64,000 nt of DNA from Alectoria sarmentosa (GCA_009733775.1 WOGZ01000050.1:1-64000); one strand, 5' to 3'; shown: positions 24,571-37,240, counted from the stretch's first letter. Notes: generated from the letters alone by a model not told the origin. Program-made: numbers and translations.

Positions 24571-25708
24571 CCTTGACAAAGTTTAAGTTTTTTAATTTGT
24601 ATTAAACGTTATGCTGTTTATCATAATCCATTCACTTTATGAGATATTCGAATTTCTCATTAATAATCCTTTTTTCGACGAGTTTTTCAATTTTATAAAA
24701 TTTCGAAAGTCGATTTTCATCTTTTATTGAAGATGAATTTATAAGACGAAAACGTCAATACGAATCTTCATCTTTCAAAATCGATTTCAATTGTGTTATA
24801 AAAATTATCGATCAAATTTTCATAATAAACGATAAATCGAATTTATAAATAAGATTATCGACTTTATTAAGTATTAAAAAGGGATCAATACGTTATTAAT
24901 GAAGTTTTCGATTTCTTTTCTCAAAAATCTTATATTTATAATGAAAACGAAGATAAACTTCGTTATCTTTTTTAAGATTCAATGAAATATGCTTATTATC
25001 ATAACGAACTTTGATTATAACGTTGACAAATGTTATAACTTCGTTGACGACTTCGCGTTTGATTAATCGAAACTTCTCGAATTCTTGCGATGATAAATTC
25101 TTTAAAAGATTAACATTATTATTAACGCGAAATTCGTAAATTAACTTATTAAAAGCGAATTCGATAACGAAATTAATTAAATTATTAAAAATAACATTAA
25201 TAAATGATAAAGTTTAACGTCAATTAATGTTCTTTATTATATAATAACGTAATATTATTTTCATCGTTTAATTCGTGCGTTTTGACTACTCATTTATTTA
25301 AGAATAATAAATAATTAAAATTAAAAAGCTTATTTCAAGACGATTAAAGATCGTTTTTCAAAACATTAATATAAATTTAAAATCGCGATTATTAATAAAG
25401 AATCTTAAAATATCTTAATCGTGCTTAAATAATGCGACAATAACGATATTTACTCAATTAACGACATTTCAAATATCTTTTCTAATCACGAAAAACACTT
25501 TCTTTATAAATTTATTCATTATTATAAATAAAACATTATGATCATCGATTTCGAGAAGCTCGATTACAAAATTCATTATTAAGATATAAAACGAAATTAA
25601 GAACGTTATAATAAAATTGAGTGATTCATATAAAAAATGTTTTATAATTTAATAAATTTGATATTTTAAATAATGAGCAATGTAGAATCGTAATCGTTTA
25701 ATAAGCTA

Positions 25709-25978
25709 TTAAACGTAAACAAAGCTTGATAAACGATTATATATTTTATAAAAATCATCGTGATTTAATAAATCATAAATTATGCGAAACATTTTTTGTT
25801 TTAGGAAATAAGAAATGCACAATCTCTCACGTTTATCGTTAGAAACATAATATAATAAATCGTTATGAAGCTTAAATCGAATTCTCGGCTGCTCGAATTC
25901 TTTAAAAGTCTTTTTTATAACCTTCGAAATAACTTTCGCAGCGACTTTTAAAGCGACTTTTGACGACGTTATCAACAT
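25709..25978 (-). pseudogene. Gypsy integrase zinc-binding (H2C2) region relic
   Basis: 89-codon frame with LLYYVSNDKRERLCI, then MFRIIYDLLNHDDFYKIYNRL, corresponding to the N-terminal integrase region (xLYxxxxRLCIP ... HD..GHxG..RT). Conserved zinc ligands are partly replaced. Confidence 0.7.
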
Positions 25979-26086
25979 GTTTTTTTATTATGCGAATAAC
26001 GTCGTTAATTCAAATTTCTTTTTTTCAAACATTGTCTTTTTGAGAATAATAAAAACCTTCTTTTATTGATCGTTCGCTTCGTACAC

Positions 26087-26380
26087 TTAACGAAATCGTA
26101 CTTTAAAATCATTCAACATTTTTATAAACGTGATATAATAAACGATTTTTGTTTTCATAATTTTTATGAGATTAAAATCGAGAATCTCGATAATATGATT
26201 ATAAAAAACGTTAAAAATTTCTTTAAAAAAAGAATCGAATTTAATTTCAAATAACCTAAAAAGCGCGTTCGATATCACATTTAATTTATTAATTTTATAA
26301 CGAATAATAAAATTAAAGCTCGACAAATATTGAAAAATTCTTATTAAACGAAAATTGAATTTATTAATATTAAACATCAT
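26087..26380 (-). pseudogene. Gypsy RNase H / connection region relic
   Basis: 97-codon frame with NKFNFRLIRIFQYLSSFNF followed by IIRYKINKLNVISNALFRL, matching the conserved end of gypsy RNase H (R..QYL..F...IRY..GK.N...DALSRL). Confidence 0.75.
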
Positions 26381-27176
26381 TAATGTAATCTATCAAGAAA
26401 TTGATACGATAATAAAATAATTGATATAAATAATCATAAACGAAATCGAGAATAATTCGATCATATATTTAATTTTCTTGATAATTTATATGATTTCGAT
26501 AACCTCGAGTTTTATAAATTAATAATTTTTTTCTACTTTATTGAAAAGCTTATTTAAAAACATAATTAATTATATTAAAATTCTTGCTATAATAACATTC
26601 TCGTTAAATTCCAAATCTCCCTTAACGTGATAAATCATTATTACGAAATCTCATTTTTTCGAATTGTCGATGTTGATATAAAGACGTCGTTTTCCTTTAT
26701 AATGTATCAAAAAAATCGAATTATTAAAAGTCTTTTAAAGGTTTTAATATGTTTAAATTTCTGATTTCGTAGAATTATCGATTATAAGTCTCATCGATTA
26801 TCGTTTTTTAACAAATTCGCTAATTTGACTTTCTTTCTTCGTTGATAATTCTCAAATAAAACGAATCTTTCATTTTTATAAAAACTTAATAATTTAAACG
26901 TATCGATAAATGAACGAGCGCAATCATTTCATTAAATTCAAATAAATCTCGAAATCACGTAAATTGTTGAGAAATTTTAATGCTTTTATAACGCGGATCT
27001 TATTTATTAAAATAAACATTCTCAAATTATTAACGTATTATTTCAAAAGAATCATCGATAAATATTCGAGAAAAGATTTTTTAAGATTCAAATTAACTCA
27101 ACATTCTCAAAATAAAATAAAGATTTTTCATAAATGCTTTAAATGTTCTGTCAAAATATAAAAAAAAAACAATTAT

Positions 27177-27188
27177 GTCGTCGATATA
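27177..27188 (-). other. Intact reverse transcriptase YIDD motif
   Basis: Minus-strand reading KAYIDDIIV is the catalytic block of gypsy reverse transcriptase (YxDD). It is preserved although surrounding frames are broken, and it lies at the right distance upstream of the RNase H relic. Confidence 0.75.
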
Positions 27189-30100
27189 TGCTTTAATAAA
27201 GTCTCGAAATAATCTCAACATTTTATTAATTTATTTTTAAACATAAAGCGAAGATTCTTTATATCTCATTAAAATTACGTTTAATTATTTTTGATTTCGA
27301 TGAGATATTATAATAAGCTTATAACGATCGAGAATCTTAATAAAAAATTAATAAAATCAACTTATAACATTCATAATAAAAATATAACGATAATCAATTA
27401 TCGAATTGATGATATCTGATTGCAAAAACATAGAATAATTATTCATTTTCATGATTTTATTCAGGTTTTTAATGTCGACGACGACTTTATCTTTTCTATC
27501 AAAAGAAATATCGCATCAAATTATAAAACATAAATAACTATATTTTGTAAATTGATTCGATCAAATCATTTTTTCTTATTTATGTAACTTGTCGAAAGTT
27601 TCATTAACGATTTCTTTATTTTTTTGATCAAGCGAATACACTTTCGACGACTTAAAATTAATTCTCGATTTTAAAGAAATTAACATTTATTTTTCTTCGA
27701 GAATGTCGACGATGATATTTTAATTCGTTCATATCTCAAAAATTTTTATAACAATAACAACGATCTGAGAAGCTTCTTTTTAAATATTGTCGTAAATCAT
27801 AATATTATTAAAAAACACGTGTTTATAAACGAGATCGATTATTATAAATGTTATAAATCGATTTTTATATTTAAAAAAAGATTCGAAAATAGTGTAAATA
27901 ACGACTTCAATTATTATTATAAACAATTCTTTAACAATTTTGAATTTTCATAATTGTTTAAGTCTTTTAAACATTTAATTTTTTACGATAAACGAGATTA
28001 TTTCGAAAATAACAAAATAACATTTTTCTTCTCGAAACTCGATTATAAAATTTAAACGAATTTTTTAAATAATTCGTGTTAAATGATTTAAAGAATTGCG
28101 AAATTATATAAAAAAAAATGAAAAGTTTATAATATAAACGAAAACTTCTTTTTCACGTTCGAGATCTTATTTATATTGAAATTCAAATAAAAAATCTTTA
28201 TTTTTTAATAATGTGTTATAATATGTTATTAACATTAACATTATCGACAAAATTGATATAATAATCGTTTCTTTAACACGAATAATTCGACGTATTTCGA
28301 AATCTTTTTTAATAACGATCTCGATCTTAATAATGAGATTTTGATAAACGTTAATAATCATTTTTTCGTTAACAAAATCGAGTTTGATTTTTTATGATAT
28401 AAAAATGTTATTATCAATTAATATATTAATTTTCAAATTATTAATCAAATGTGCTTTTATAATCATCTTCGCGATTATTAAAATATCGTTTAATAACTCA
28501 TCGTTTACGTACATTATTATCATAATAAACTTATTAATATTATACATAACGCTATCAAATCCTCTAACTCATATCGACGATATCATCTTCAAAATCTTAA
28601 TATTTGAAAAAAACTTTTAACGCTGAATTCGATTTAAAAATGTAATTTCGATTTCAAAATCTGCGCAGATAAACATGATTTTCGAATTTAAAATAAATTT
28701 TAGATTTGTGATAATATAATAATATTCTTTAAAAGCGTATTTTAATATAAAAGCGAAATTCTTATTTGAAAATTCGATCACTCTTTTGACTTCCGAATTT
28801 ATGATCGAAAATTGTTCGACGATTTATAATGTTTCGATAACTTCGAATGTTTTCGAAACATATTTAATAAAATCTTTTCAAGTTTTTTTCAAATAACGAA
28901 ATAAGAAATTTCTCAAAATAAAGGTTTTTAAACATTAACGATAAAAATGAATTATCGAAATTATTTTCGTAAAATAATTCGTGAAATCGAACGATTTGAA
29001 GAATTCGAATTCGTTATTTTCTTTTTGAGAATCTTACTCGATCTGATAAATTCTTTAACTCTTATCATATTTATCATCTTTTTATAACAAATCATCCTCG
29101 TTCTCATCAACCGAAACCTAATAAGCTTTTTAACGATATTCATCATTTCATTATTATCATAATCTTTGAAAACTTTAATTTCCTCGATTCTCTTTTTTTG
29201 AAAATTCATTTTCGATTTATAAATAATTCGACGATATCAACGTCGAATTTAATATGTTTAAGAATGCGATAATTTGTAAAGGCTATTAAGGTGATGATAA
29301 TTCTTATTATCGAGGTTATTAATTTAATAATTAATCGTATTATTGTTATTGCTGCTGTGATTAATAAACATTTGAATTATTAAATTAACAAAAAAAAAAA
29401 AAAAAAAATTAATAAAATTGACGATTATAAGATTATTATTCAAATTCAAATCCTTATCGAGATTGAAATTAATTATAATTATTTTTGTTTTCGATAAATT
29501 AATTTTATTATCGACTTTTTTAAAAAGTCGAGTCAGATCTTGCATTTCTATTATCATTATATTTGTTAACATACATTTATCACTCGTATTTGCACTCGTC
29601 GAGAAATATAAAAAATACATTAATTATCATTTCGTGCTTCGACTTTTTGATGTCTCGTCAAAGTTTCAAATCGATATTATTATAAATAATGTCGAGTTAA
29701 TTCTTAACTGTTATCAAATTTGCATCTTTTATTAATCGAAAGATCTTTTAAACATATTTTCGAGGTTTTCGACGAGAAATTGCGTCACGCATTATATATT
29801 ATTCACAAAAAATAACGTTTATTATTATTATAACAAATTTCTTGAATCTGATAATTAATAAAATAATTCATTCGTCGACTTCGTTATCGAGCTTAATAAT
29901 CCTTTTCTCAATAAAAAAAAACTTTATTATTTATCATTTCAACGCTATTCCTCGAAAATTCATTTAAAGATTTTCTTATATTAAAATCGAATTTTTGATA
30001 ACAACGAGGTCCTTAACACGCTCGATGAACAAATATATATCACAAAAATAAATCTCTTTTTCGATATACTTAAATGCTAATTCGTTATTTATAAATTTAT

Positions 30101-31155
30101 CATTATACATAAAATCGAAAAAATCAAAATCTCTCGAATTTCAACGAGTCATTTCATATTCTATTACGATAATAAGTTTAAAAGATTTTTAAGATCTTAA
30201 ATCATCAAGCGGGTCGGGCGATAAATTGAGATTTTACATTATTGCATTTATAATGCTCACGATGAAATTTTATAATTCTTAAAAAATCATTTGCTTTATC
30301 ATAATTAAAAAATGAGAATTAATGAATTTTGCGTAAATCGCTTTTTCAGCAGACGTCGCTTTAATAATATAATCGATATTTAAAATCATTAATCAAAAAG
30401 AAATTAACAACGATGAGATATGCGACGTCGTTTCTATAAACGAAAATTTCTAAAGTTTTTATAAGATTTCGATATCTTTATTGAAGATCTTCAAAGAAAC
30501 ACGCAAAAAAGATTTGTCGATAACTTAACTTATTAATTAATTACGAAATTCAACAAATTGAGATCGATCTTTTACTCGCGTATCTCTTATCAAAGGAATT
30601 TCTCGATTAATTTGAAAAAATCGGAAGTTATTAATTACAATTTAATTAATAAACAAACGAGATTTCTCGTTAAACAAGTTCATAAAAACGTAATTGAATT
30701 CGAGAAATTTTTATAATTGAAATGAAAGAACGACGATGTCTCAAATAATTAAATTCAAAATTAATAAGATGAAAAAAACCATTTTGATAATAAATATATA
30801 ATAAAGAGAATTAAAATCAACAAACGAGATTGCCGATCTTAACCTCGAATTTTAAATCTCGAAAAGAGTTTTCTAAATAAGTCTATTATTTCGAGTTAAC
30901 GACGTTAAACGTCGACGAGATAATTAAAACTTATCAAATTATGACTCTAATGTAATTCGAATTTTCAAAACTATTTTCAAAATGTAATTAAAAGTTTTAT
31001 TAAAACTTTTGTTAATATAGCGAAAGAATTAATTAAAGAAATGAATTTTGATGTTATGCTCGAATAAATAACGAGAATAAACAATTATCGAGTTTATAAA
31101 ACTTGATAAGCAATAATATGATGCTTGCTCAGATAAAACCCGATATTGTTATCAT

Positions 31156-31304
31156 TGATATAAAAGTACGTTCTAAAACCTAATGGGTAAAAGATTGATT
31201 GATTTCTTAACTAGAAATTTGCTTTTTAAGTATATGATTTGCCAAGCCACTTACTAAGCGATTTCTTGCCTTGACAAAACTTATTAATCGTCGATACCAT
31301 ATCA
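31156..31304 (-). repeat. LTR (5' copy) of gypsy element
   Basis: 149 bp; followed by the GAAAA target duplication at 31305-31309. More heavily changed than the other copy, again only transitions. Confidence 0.9.
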
Positions 31305-32181
31305 GAAAAATATTAAATAGAGAGCTTTTAATAAAAATAAAGATCTCGATAATAAAAATATAATTCTTAATTTCGTATTTGTGCATTATGTTAAAAGTCT
31401 TATTGTGATAAAAAGTGAGGATTTTTTTAAGTTTTTGACGTAATTTCGTTAATTTTGTTTCGAAGATAATGATAAAGGTAATTTCGATGATCTTTCTCGA
31501 AAACTTTTATTTTAATAATGAAATGAATGTTATTATCGTCTCTTTAATATGTATATTAACACTTAACAAATAAATAACATTTGCATTCGTTTTAATTTAT
31601 TTAATAACATTATTTGAAAATAAAGGGTCAAAGAATTGTATATAAATTTATGATGAGATTGCTTTCGTAATATTATAATATAAATTTAAATCGATTTTAA
31701 AGGTTTTCAATTAACGAATTATTGAGATTTTTTTTATGAATTTGTTATAGAGCGTAAAAATAAAATTCGATATTATAGATAAGGGTGACGTAAAGATAAT
31801 AGGTGAGGAGTTGTTATTGTAATTTAAATGTTATTTGTTAAAGGTTTTCAATGCTTGATTGAAGACTTTTGTAAAGGTCTTTGAAAAGTGGTTTTTAGAT
31901 CGATATGAGGACGGTGATGATGAAATTGGTGACGATAAATTAGGATTAGGGTTAGAATCAAGGTCGTAAACGTTTAGCTTTATATAAAGGCTTGAAAGGT
32001 GTTGATAGGTTAGATTGATTTGCTTGTAGGTAGTGAGCAAGGTAGTAAGATTTTTCAGTCGGAGAACGAGAACAAATGAGTGTGACTGGCACATTTGCAA
32101 AAGGCTTCAAACGAATGTGTTTCAAACGAATGTACAGCAAGGATCTGCTTGCAAGGCCATTGTTATCTGGGCAAGACCTTC

Positions 32182-32324
32182 AATTATGATGGGAATCAGT
32201 GTGGTGTGGGTAGCAAGAGATGTAGATTTTCTATGAAGTCTGCTGCAGCTAGGTATGTATCCCACCAAGCCAAGGCGCTATGCTACATAAGGCTACTGCT
32301 AAAGGCTTCGCGCCTTTCAACTCT
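32182..32324 (+). repeat. 143-bp direct repeat, right copy
   Basis: Matches 15729-15871. Upstream of this copy the same frame continues back through a Cys-rich segment (CLQGHCYLGKTFNYDG), absent at the left copy; downstream the two copies diverge at once. Confidence 0.93.
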
Positions 32325-33549
32325 ACTGTACCACCACCCCCACATCAATCATCCACATACCCAGCGCAAGATATCGTGGATGTCACCCCCGCGAGAAAAT
32401 CATCCAAATCGCTCATTTCTGCTATCAAATTCTTAAAAGCGTTGATGTTTCTCGACATATGAGACTTCCGAGCATGGACTTGGCATGTTTGACAACTTTA
32501 AAAATAAATATATGTTCTTATAAATAATCGTATATATTATTGAGACGGATGTGCGAAAAACCGTTCAGCTACCGTTATTTAATTGTAACGGATTATGATA
32601 TATAACCTAACACACATTCAGCAGTAATAGGTTACATTACCAAGAAACCACCTATTAGCGGTTATTATTTGGAATACCAGCTAGATACAGTTGTCGCAAA
32701 CCCTAACCCTCCGCTAAGGTACCTTTTGGGACTATCGCGGGCCTTGGCATATTGGGCTCGAACAGGCGCAGCTCCGAAGCACTTTGAAGTTTCAAGCGCG
32801 TTGTCCGGGTAGACCTCCAGGCTGTTATCCGAAATCTTGATGCAGGACTCTTGGCCTCCAGGGATTTGCAATTTATTTTGTCATGGGCGAGCCCCTCATC
32901 GAAATCTTTCCACAGGGCCCGTATGTAAAGTAGTATGTAGTAGCGGGTGTACCCGTACTGGACTCTCTCTAAAGTATGCTTTAGAGTTAGAAGAGATTTG
33001 ATCAATCAGAGTGCTGGAAATAAATATGCCAAGCCACTACAGGGGTACCGCCTGATGACGTATAGACACCCTGACCCTTCTCCTGCCAAGAGCACTGCCA
33101 CAATCCGCCAAGCTGGCGTGAATTTTGATTCGCGAGCTCTTAGGGATCGAGAATGCTTGCGTATTACCGTCCACTTGCACGACAACGATGTAATCACTAC
33201 TGTCATCACTCACTGCATTGACCCTCCATTCATTCTTTGCAATATTCACGAGCACGTCAGCATACCTTCCCCAAGTGCCGACGGTGTCATCCTTGACCCA
33301 ATTGGCCTCAAGCGCCCAGAGTCTGCCAATACGTGGATATCAATATGTGTGAGTAAAAGCTCTCAAATCTCTCAAATCTCTCAAACCTCCAATAATCTGT
33401 GACCCTTCTTCGTACGGGACAAAGAGAGCCTTGTCATCCCTTACAGCAATCAACTCTCACCCATATTTGCACATTTGCGGCCCCCTCCTTTATCCCAACC
33501 CGCTCTCCTCCGTCCTCATCTCGTCCACTCAACAAAACTGACAAGCGCT
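32325..33549. other. Right edge of island and promoter of the exchanger gene
   Basis: Contains short telomere-like words (AAACCCTAACCCT at 32698-32710), AT-rich patches to about 32,660, and three 9-bp TCTCAAATC-like repeats at 33361-33387. A 151-codon frame at 32947-33402 has no recognisable domain and is not called. Confidence 0.5.
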
Positions 33550-35125
33550 ATGGAAACCCCAGCTGCCACCGGGATAAAGTCCAAATTTCGAAATCATGGA
33601 AGGCCCGCAAATAGCCGGATCAACAGCATGCGCAGCGGCCGTAGCGTACCTCGAGAAAACGGCAATTCGTCAGGTGGTATGATCAGTACGATACACGAAC
33701 ACATCAACGAGCAAACTTCCCTCCTGGCGGGCCAGTTCACAAACTCCAATGGCATTCCATTGTGGGAGGACAACGAAAGACCCTTCATCAAGTGGCCAGC
33801 ATATTTCGGGCGCAAGGTGCAGCAGACTTTGACGAGCAATTATGTCAATGTGTTTTTAGTCTTCGTGCCGTTGGGCATCGTCTCTGGGGCAGTGGGATGG
33901 AGTCCAACCGCAACTTTTATACTGAACTTCCTCGCCATCATACCACTTGCCTCACTGCTTAGCTTCGCGACGGAAGAACTATCAGCGAAGCTGGGACAGA
34001 CATTGGGGGGTCTGCTCAATGCGACGTTCGGGAATGCTGTCGAATTAATTGTATGGACGCGCTATCTTTGAGTGGGCCATCGGAGCTAATTGAGTCTGTA
34101 GGTCAGCATCGTTGCGCTCAAGAACGACGAAATCCGCATAGTTCAGTCGAGCATGCTTGGCTCTATTCTCTCCAACATTCTTCTCGTCCTCGGCTGCTGT
34201 TTCTTCGCCGGCGGCATCAAATTTTCACAGCAGAAGTTCAACGACGTAGTAGCGTCAACCATGTCCTCCCTCATGGTCGTTTCGACTGCTTCCTTGATCA
34301 TCCCGGCAACACTATACGCTGTTATGAAAGGCACAAACGCAGATCAAGACAACAACATCCTGATGCTCTCTCATGGGACCGCTGTCATACTTCTATTGCT
34401 ATACGTGCTATATCTCTTTTTTCAGCTGAGGACTCACTCGGAGCTTTTTGACGCAGAAGGCGAAGGGGAAGAGAACGGTGAGCAAGAAGAGGGCAGAGTC
34501 CTTTCTCCTACGGCCGCAGGCGTCGCCCTTGTACTCATTACCGTCCTCGTTGCCGTCTGCGCAGAGTATCTCGTGGATAGTATCGACAGCATTGTGCAAA
34601 CGGCTCACGTATCCAAAACCTTCATTGGTCTTGTGTTGCTTCCCATCGTTGGCAATGCAGCTGAGCACGTAACCGCAGTCGTGGTGGCGCTGAAAGACAA
34701 GATGGACCTGGCAATTGGAGTTGCGATTGGCAGCAGTATGCAGATCGCACTGCTTGTGACGCCTTTCCTGGTCATTTTGGGATGGATCATGGACAAACCA
34801 ATGACACTGCGCTTTGAGACCTTTGAAACTGTGGTTTTCTTTCTCAGTGTGCTGATCACAAGCTACGTGATTGCTGTGAGTCTTCCCTCTTCTCTCGAGC
34901 CATTATTCCAACGGAAGCTGACGATTGTCCAGGATGGAAAGTCCAATTACCTTGAGGGTGCCATGCTGCTGGGTATGTACACTATCATCGCTCTCGCATT
35001 CGTAAGTCTTCTGTCACCAGCCTCTTATCTACTTAGCTCGTGCTTATAAGTTCCAGTATGTATACCCTGACAACGCTTCGGCGTCAGGACTCAATCTGCT
35101 GTCATTGCTGCCAGGAGGGTCGTAA
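33550..35125 (+). CDS. VCX1: Vacuolar Ca2+/H+ exchanger (CAX family)
   Basis: Four exons: 33550-34050, 34102-34875, 34933-35001, 35057-35125; 470 residues; introns of 51-57 nt with GCTAAT or GCTGAC branch sites. It exchanges cytosolic Ca2+ for vacuolar protons and so lowers cytosolic calcium. The two CAX repeats are clear: GNAVELI (residues 161-167, ending exactly at the first intron) and GNAAEH in the second half, each within an alpha-repeat that forms the ion path. About eleven hydrophobic segments and an acidic loop (EGEGEENGEQEEG) between the halves, typical of CAX proteins. The N-terminal 75 residues are soluble, as in fungal and plant members that carry a regulatory tail. The start is the first Met that leaves this tail intact. 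A filamentous ascomycete may have several paralogues, so the exact yeast equivalence is inferred. Confidence 0.93.
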
Positions 35126-35676
35126 TAGCAGAGACTTTTGATTTGACAAATTTGTGTAAAAGGGCTATTTTATTTAAATGCCTTGGCCAATAACAACGAA
35201 ACAATTGAAACCTCTGTTGCAGCCTACTCCCTTCTTACGACTTGGACGTTTGTCCCAAATATCAGGATTCAATACCATCAGCGCCCGAAATTTGTATCAT
35301 GCTGTTGTTTCTCCTGAATGATGCATCGAATCGACCTTTGCACAGGCTCACATGATTGCACGATTGTGTATCAAAGACGAGCAAGCAGATGTTGGTCAAA
35401 CCTCGAGATCCATCGTACTCGTAAAGTAGTCTCGCAGCCTCGTAGCCTAGCAATAAAATGATGAGGTAAGCACGCCGGTCTTTGGCGGTGTCCGATTCGT
35501 ATTCGTTCCAGAATTGATGTCGTCAGAAAAAGTCTACTAAGTAATAACATGGACCGATCCCGGAAATATACATAAAGTAAACACTCCCTGGCACCTCCAC
35601 CTGCGACCTGTCTCCCTTCCATTCTTGCGTCGCCCTCCATCTACCTATCCTTGATCCTCTTGCTACCACCGCAACA
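35126..35676. other. Intergenic, no gene supported
   Basis: 551 bp holding the exchanger 3' end and the next promoter; nothing else seen. Confidence 0.5.
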
Positions 35677-36905
35677 ATGGCCGTCCTTTCCACCCTCCTC
35701 CACGCCACCACCTTCTCCCGCCCCTTCCTCTCTACCCTCGTCCCCTCCATCGCCCTCGCCTACACCCTTCAGTACGTATTTGCGGAGTCCAAGCTTCCTC
35801 TTTTGAACCACATATTGAGTCTCGAGACACGTCTTAAGAGCTTGCGCTCTCTAGATGTGTCCCAAGGCTCGTCATACCCTCTTGAAAAAGCAAGACTAAC
35901 TCGGATATCATAATCCAGAGCCGCCGTCGCGGTCCCCTCCATCATCGCCCAGTCCGAGCGCTTCTACGACCTCTCAGGCTCGCTCACTTACCTCTCGTGT
36001 ACAGCCTTGAGTCTCTACCTGCCGACCATTCGAGCACGACACGCGGCAGCTGCCGCCGGCGCCATCAAGCCCGCTTGGCCGAGCATTCTGGGAGCATTGA
36101 GGGGTGTGAGCGGAGCGGGGCTGAATTGGAGACAGGTCGTCTTGAGTGTGGCGGTGAGCGTGTGGGCTACGAGATGTGAGTATTTGGATACTTCGTTGCC
36201 AATCATGTGCTATGCTGCAGCAATATCTACCTCTCTGTAGTACTTGGGCTGACCAAAATGTACATGGTAGTGGGAACCTACCTCTTCCAACGCATCTCCG
36301 CCGACGGTTCCGACTCCCGCTTCGACGACATTAGGCAATCCCCACCCAAATTCCTCGGCGCTTTCTGCGCCCAAGCAACGTGGGTATCCCTCTGTCTGAT
36401 GCCCGTCCTGGCCATCAATGCTCTCCCGGTCTCGCTCTTCGCGTCACTGCCCGCCGCGGTCGGTATCACCGACCTTGTTGGAATCTTGCTCTACGTGGGG
36501 GGCTTGTCCTTTGAAGTGGTGGCCGACAGACAGAAGAACGGCTGGGTGCAAGAGAAGAAGGAGAAGAAACACGAAGAGGATTTCTTGACGAGGGGGTTGT
36601 GGAGTAAGAGTCGTCATCCGAACTACTTTGGCGAGGCTACGTTGTGGACGGGTATCGCGACCGTTGCTGGTGGGGTTCTGATGAGTGGACCTGGACAGGT
36701 GGGCATGGGCCTGGCTGGCTGGGGGATATTGGGCAAGGTGATTGCGGCCGGTGTGTGCGGTGTCAGTCCGGCTTTCGTCAGCTTCTTGTTGCTCAAGGTT
36801 AGTGGGGTGCCGATGAGCGAGGGCAAGTATGATAAGAGGTATGGGGATAGGGAGGATTATCAGAAGTGGAAAAGGGAAACGCCCATGTTTATCCCCAAGC
36901 TGTGA
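35677..36905 (+). CDS. DUF1295 / steroid 5-alpha-reductase-like membrane protein
   Basis: Three exons: 35677-35771, 35919-36175, 36271-36905; 328 residues. The first intron has an ACTAAC branch site and the second GGGCTGACC. The C-terminal half contains ADRQKNGW and GLWSKSRHPNYFGE, the signature of the DUF1295 family, related to steroid 5-alpha-reductases and isoprenylcysteine methyltransferases. Several membrane helices span the protein. Family members are integral membrane proteins, probably of the endoplasmic reticulum, and some reduce a double bond using NADPH; the substrate here is unknown. The Lys/Glu-rich loop (QEKKEKKHEED) before the motif faces the cytosol in such models. Start chosen at the first Met; the intron-2 donor gives Leu across the junction and keeps the helix. 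Confidence 0.85.
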
Positions 36906-37240
36906 ATACAGATCCGGCAGATGACTTGGGCCACGGCTCTCAGATGGTCACTCGTCTACATGGCGTGGAAGGCTCTCGAGGGCAGATACGGGATCATTGG
37001 CTATCTTCGAAAAAGCAAGTCAATAGGCCTTTTCTCTCTCTCTCCCTCTCCCCCTTAAAACGGTACTATCTCTAATCTGGAACAACCCTTCTGCAAGTCG
37101 TCCCATAATCGTAATATTCGTATGCCATCCCTTCCGCACAATGCTCTCTCCAACGCCAATGATGCTATGCCATACTACGTACCTACATACTTACCCTCCA
37201 TCTCTTCCTATGTAACCTTTTTTTTCACATATTATCATCT
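36906..37240. other. Convergent 3' ends
   Basis: 335 bp between two converging genes; CT-rich run at 37031-37052; no gene. Confidence 0.5.

Larger units (their letters stand above)
23814..31304 (-). mobile_element. RIP-inactivated Ty3/gypsy LTR retrotransposon, 7,491 bp
   Basis: 149-bp LTRs at 23814-23962 and 31156-31304 start TGATAT and end ATATCA, and 5-bp target duplications GAAAA lie at 23809-23813 and 31305-31309. Length is normal for a full gypsy element. On the minus strand the order is reverse transcriptase (YIDD at 27177-27188), RNase H end (26087-26380), integrase zinc-binding region (25709-25978), which defines Ty3/gypsy and sets the orientation; the 5' LTR is therefore the one at 31156-31304. 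Gag and protease should lie at about 28-31 kb; frames there (for example 28167-28361) look like degraded remnants. Stops throughout make it inactive. Confidence 0.9.
16200..31830. other. AT-rich, RIP-mutated retrotransposon island
   Basis: Extremely AT-rich compared with both flanks. It contains at least two complete LTR structures and one other gypsy relic. Reading frames are short, rich in Ile, Asn, Lys, Phe and Tyr, and broken by stops. Paired repeats differ only by C/T and G/A transitions, as expected for repeat-induced point mutation, known in Pezizomycotina. GC is higher in short patches (about 19,320-19,960 and 23,820-24,570). No functional gene is supported inside. Confidence 0.9.

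Noticed and set aside
16200..31830. Many 60-110-codon frames in the AT-rich block as host genes
   Set aside because: Composition is that of RIP-mutated DNA; the readable ones are retrotransposon polymerase fragments.
32947..33402. 151-codon plus-strand frame upstream of the exchanger
   Set aside because: No recognisable domain, ends in simple repeats, overlaps antisense frames; more likely promoter and leader sequence.
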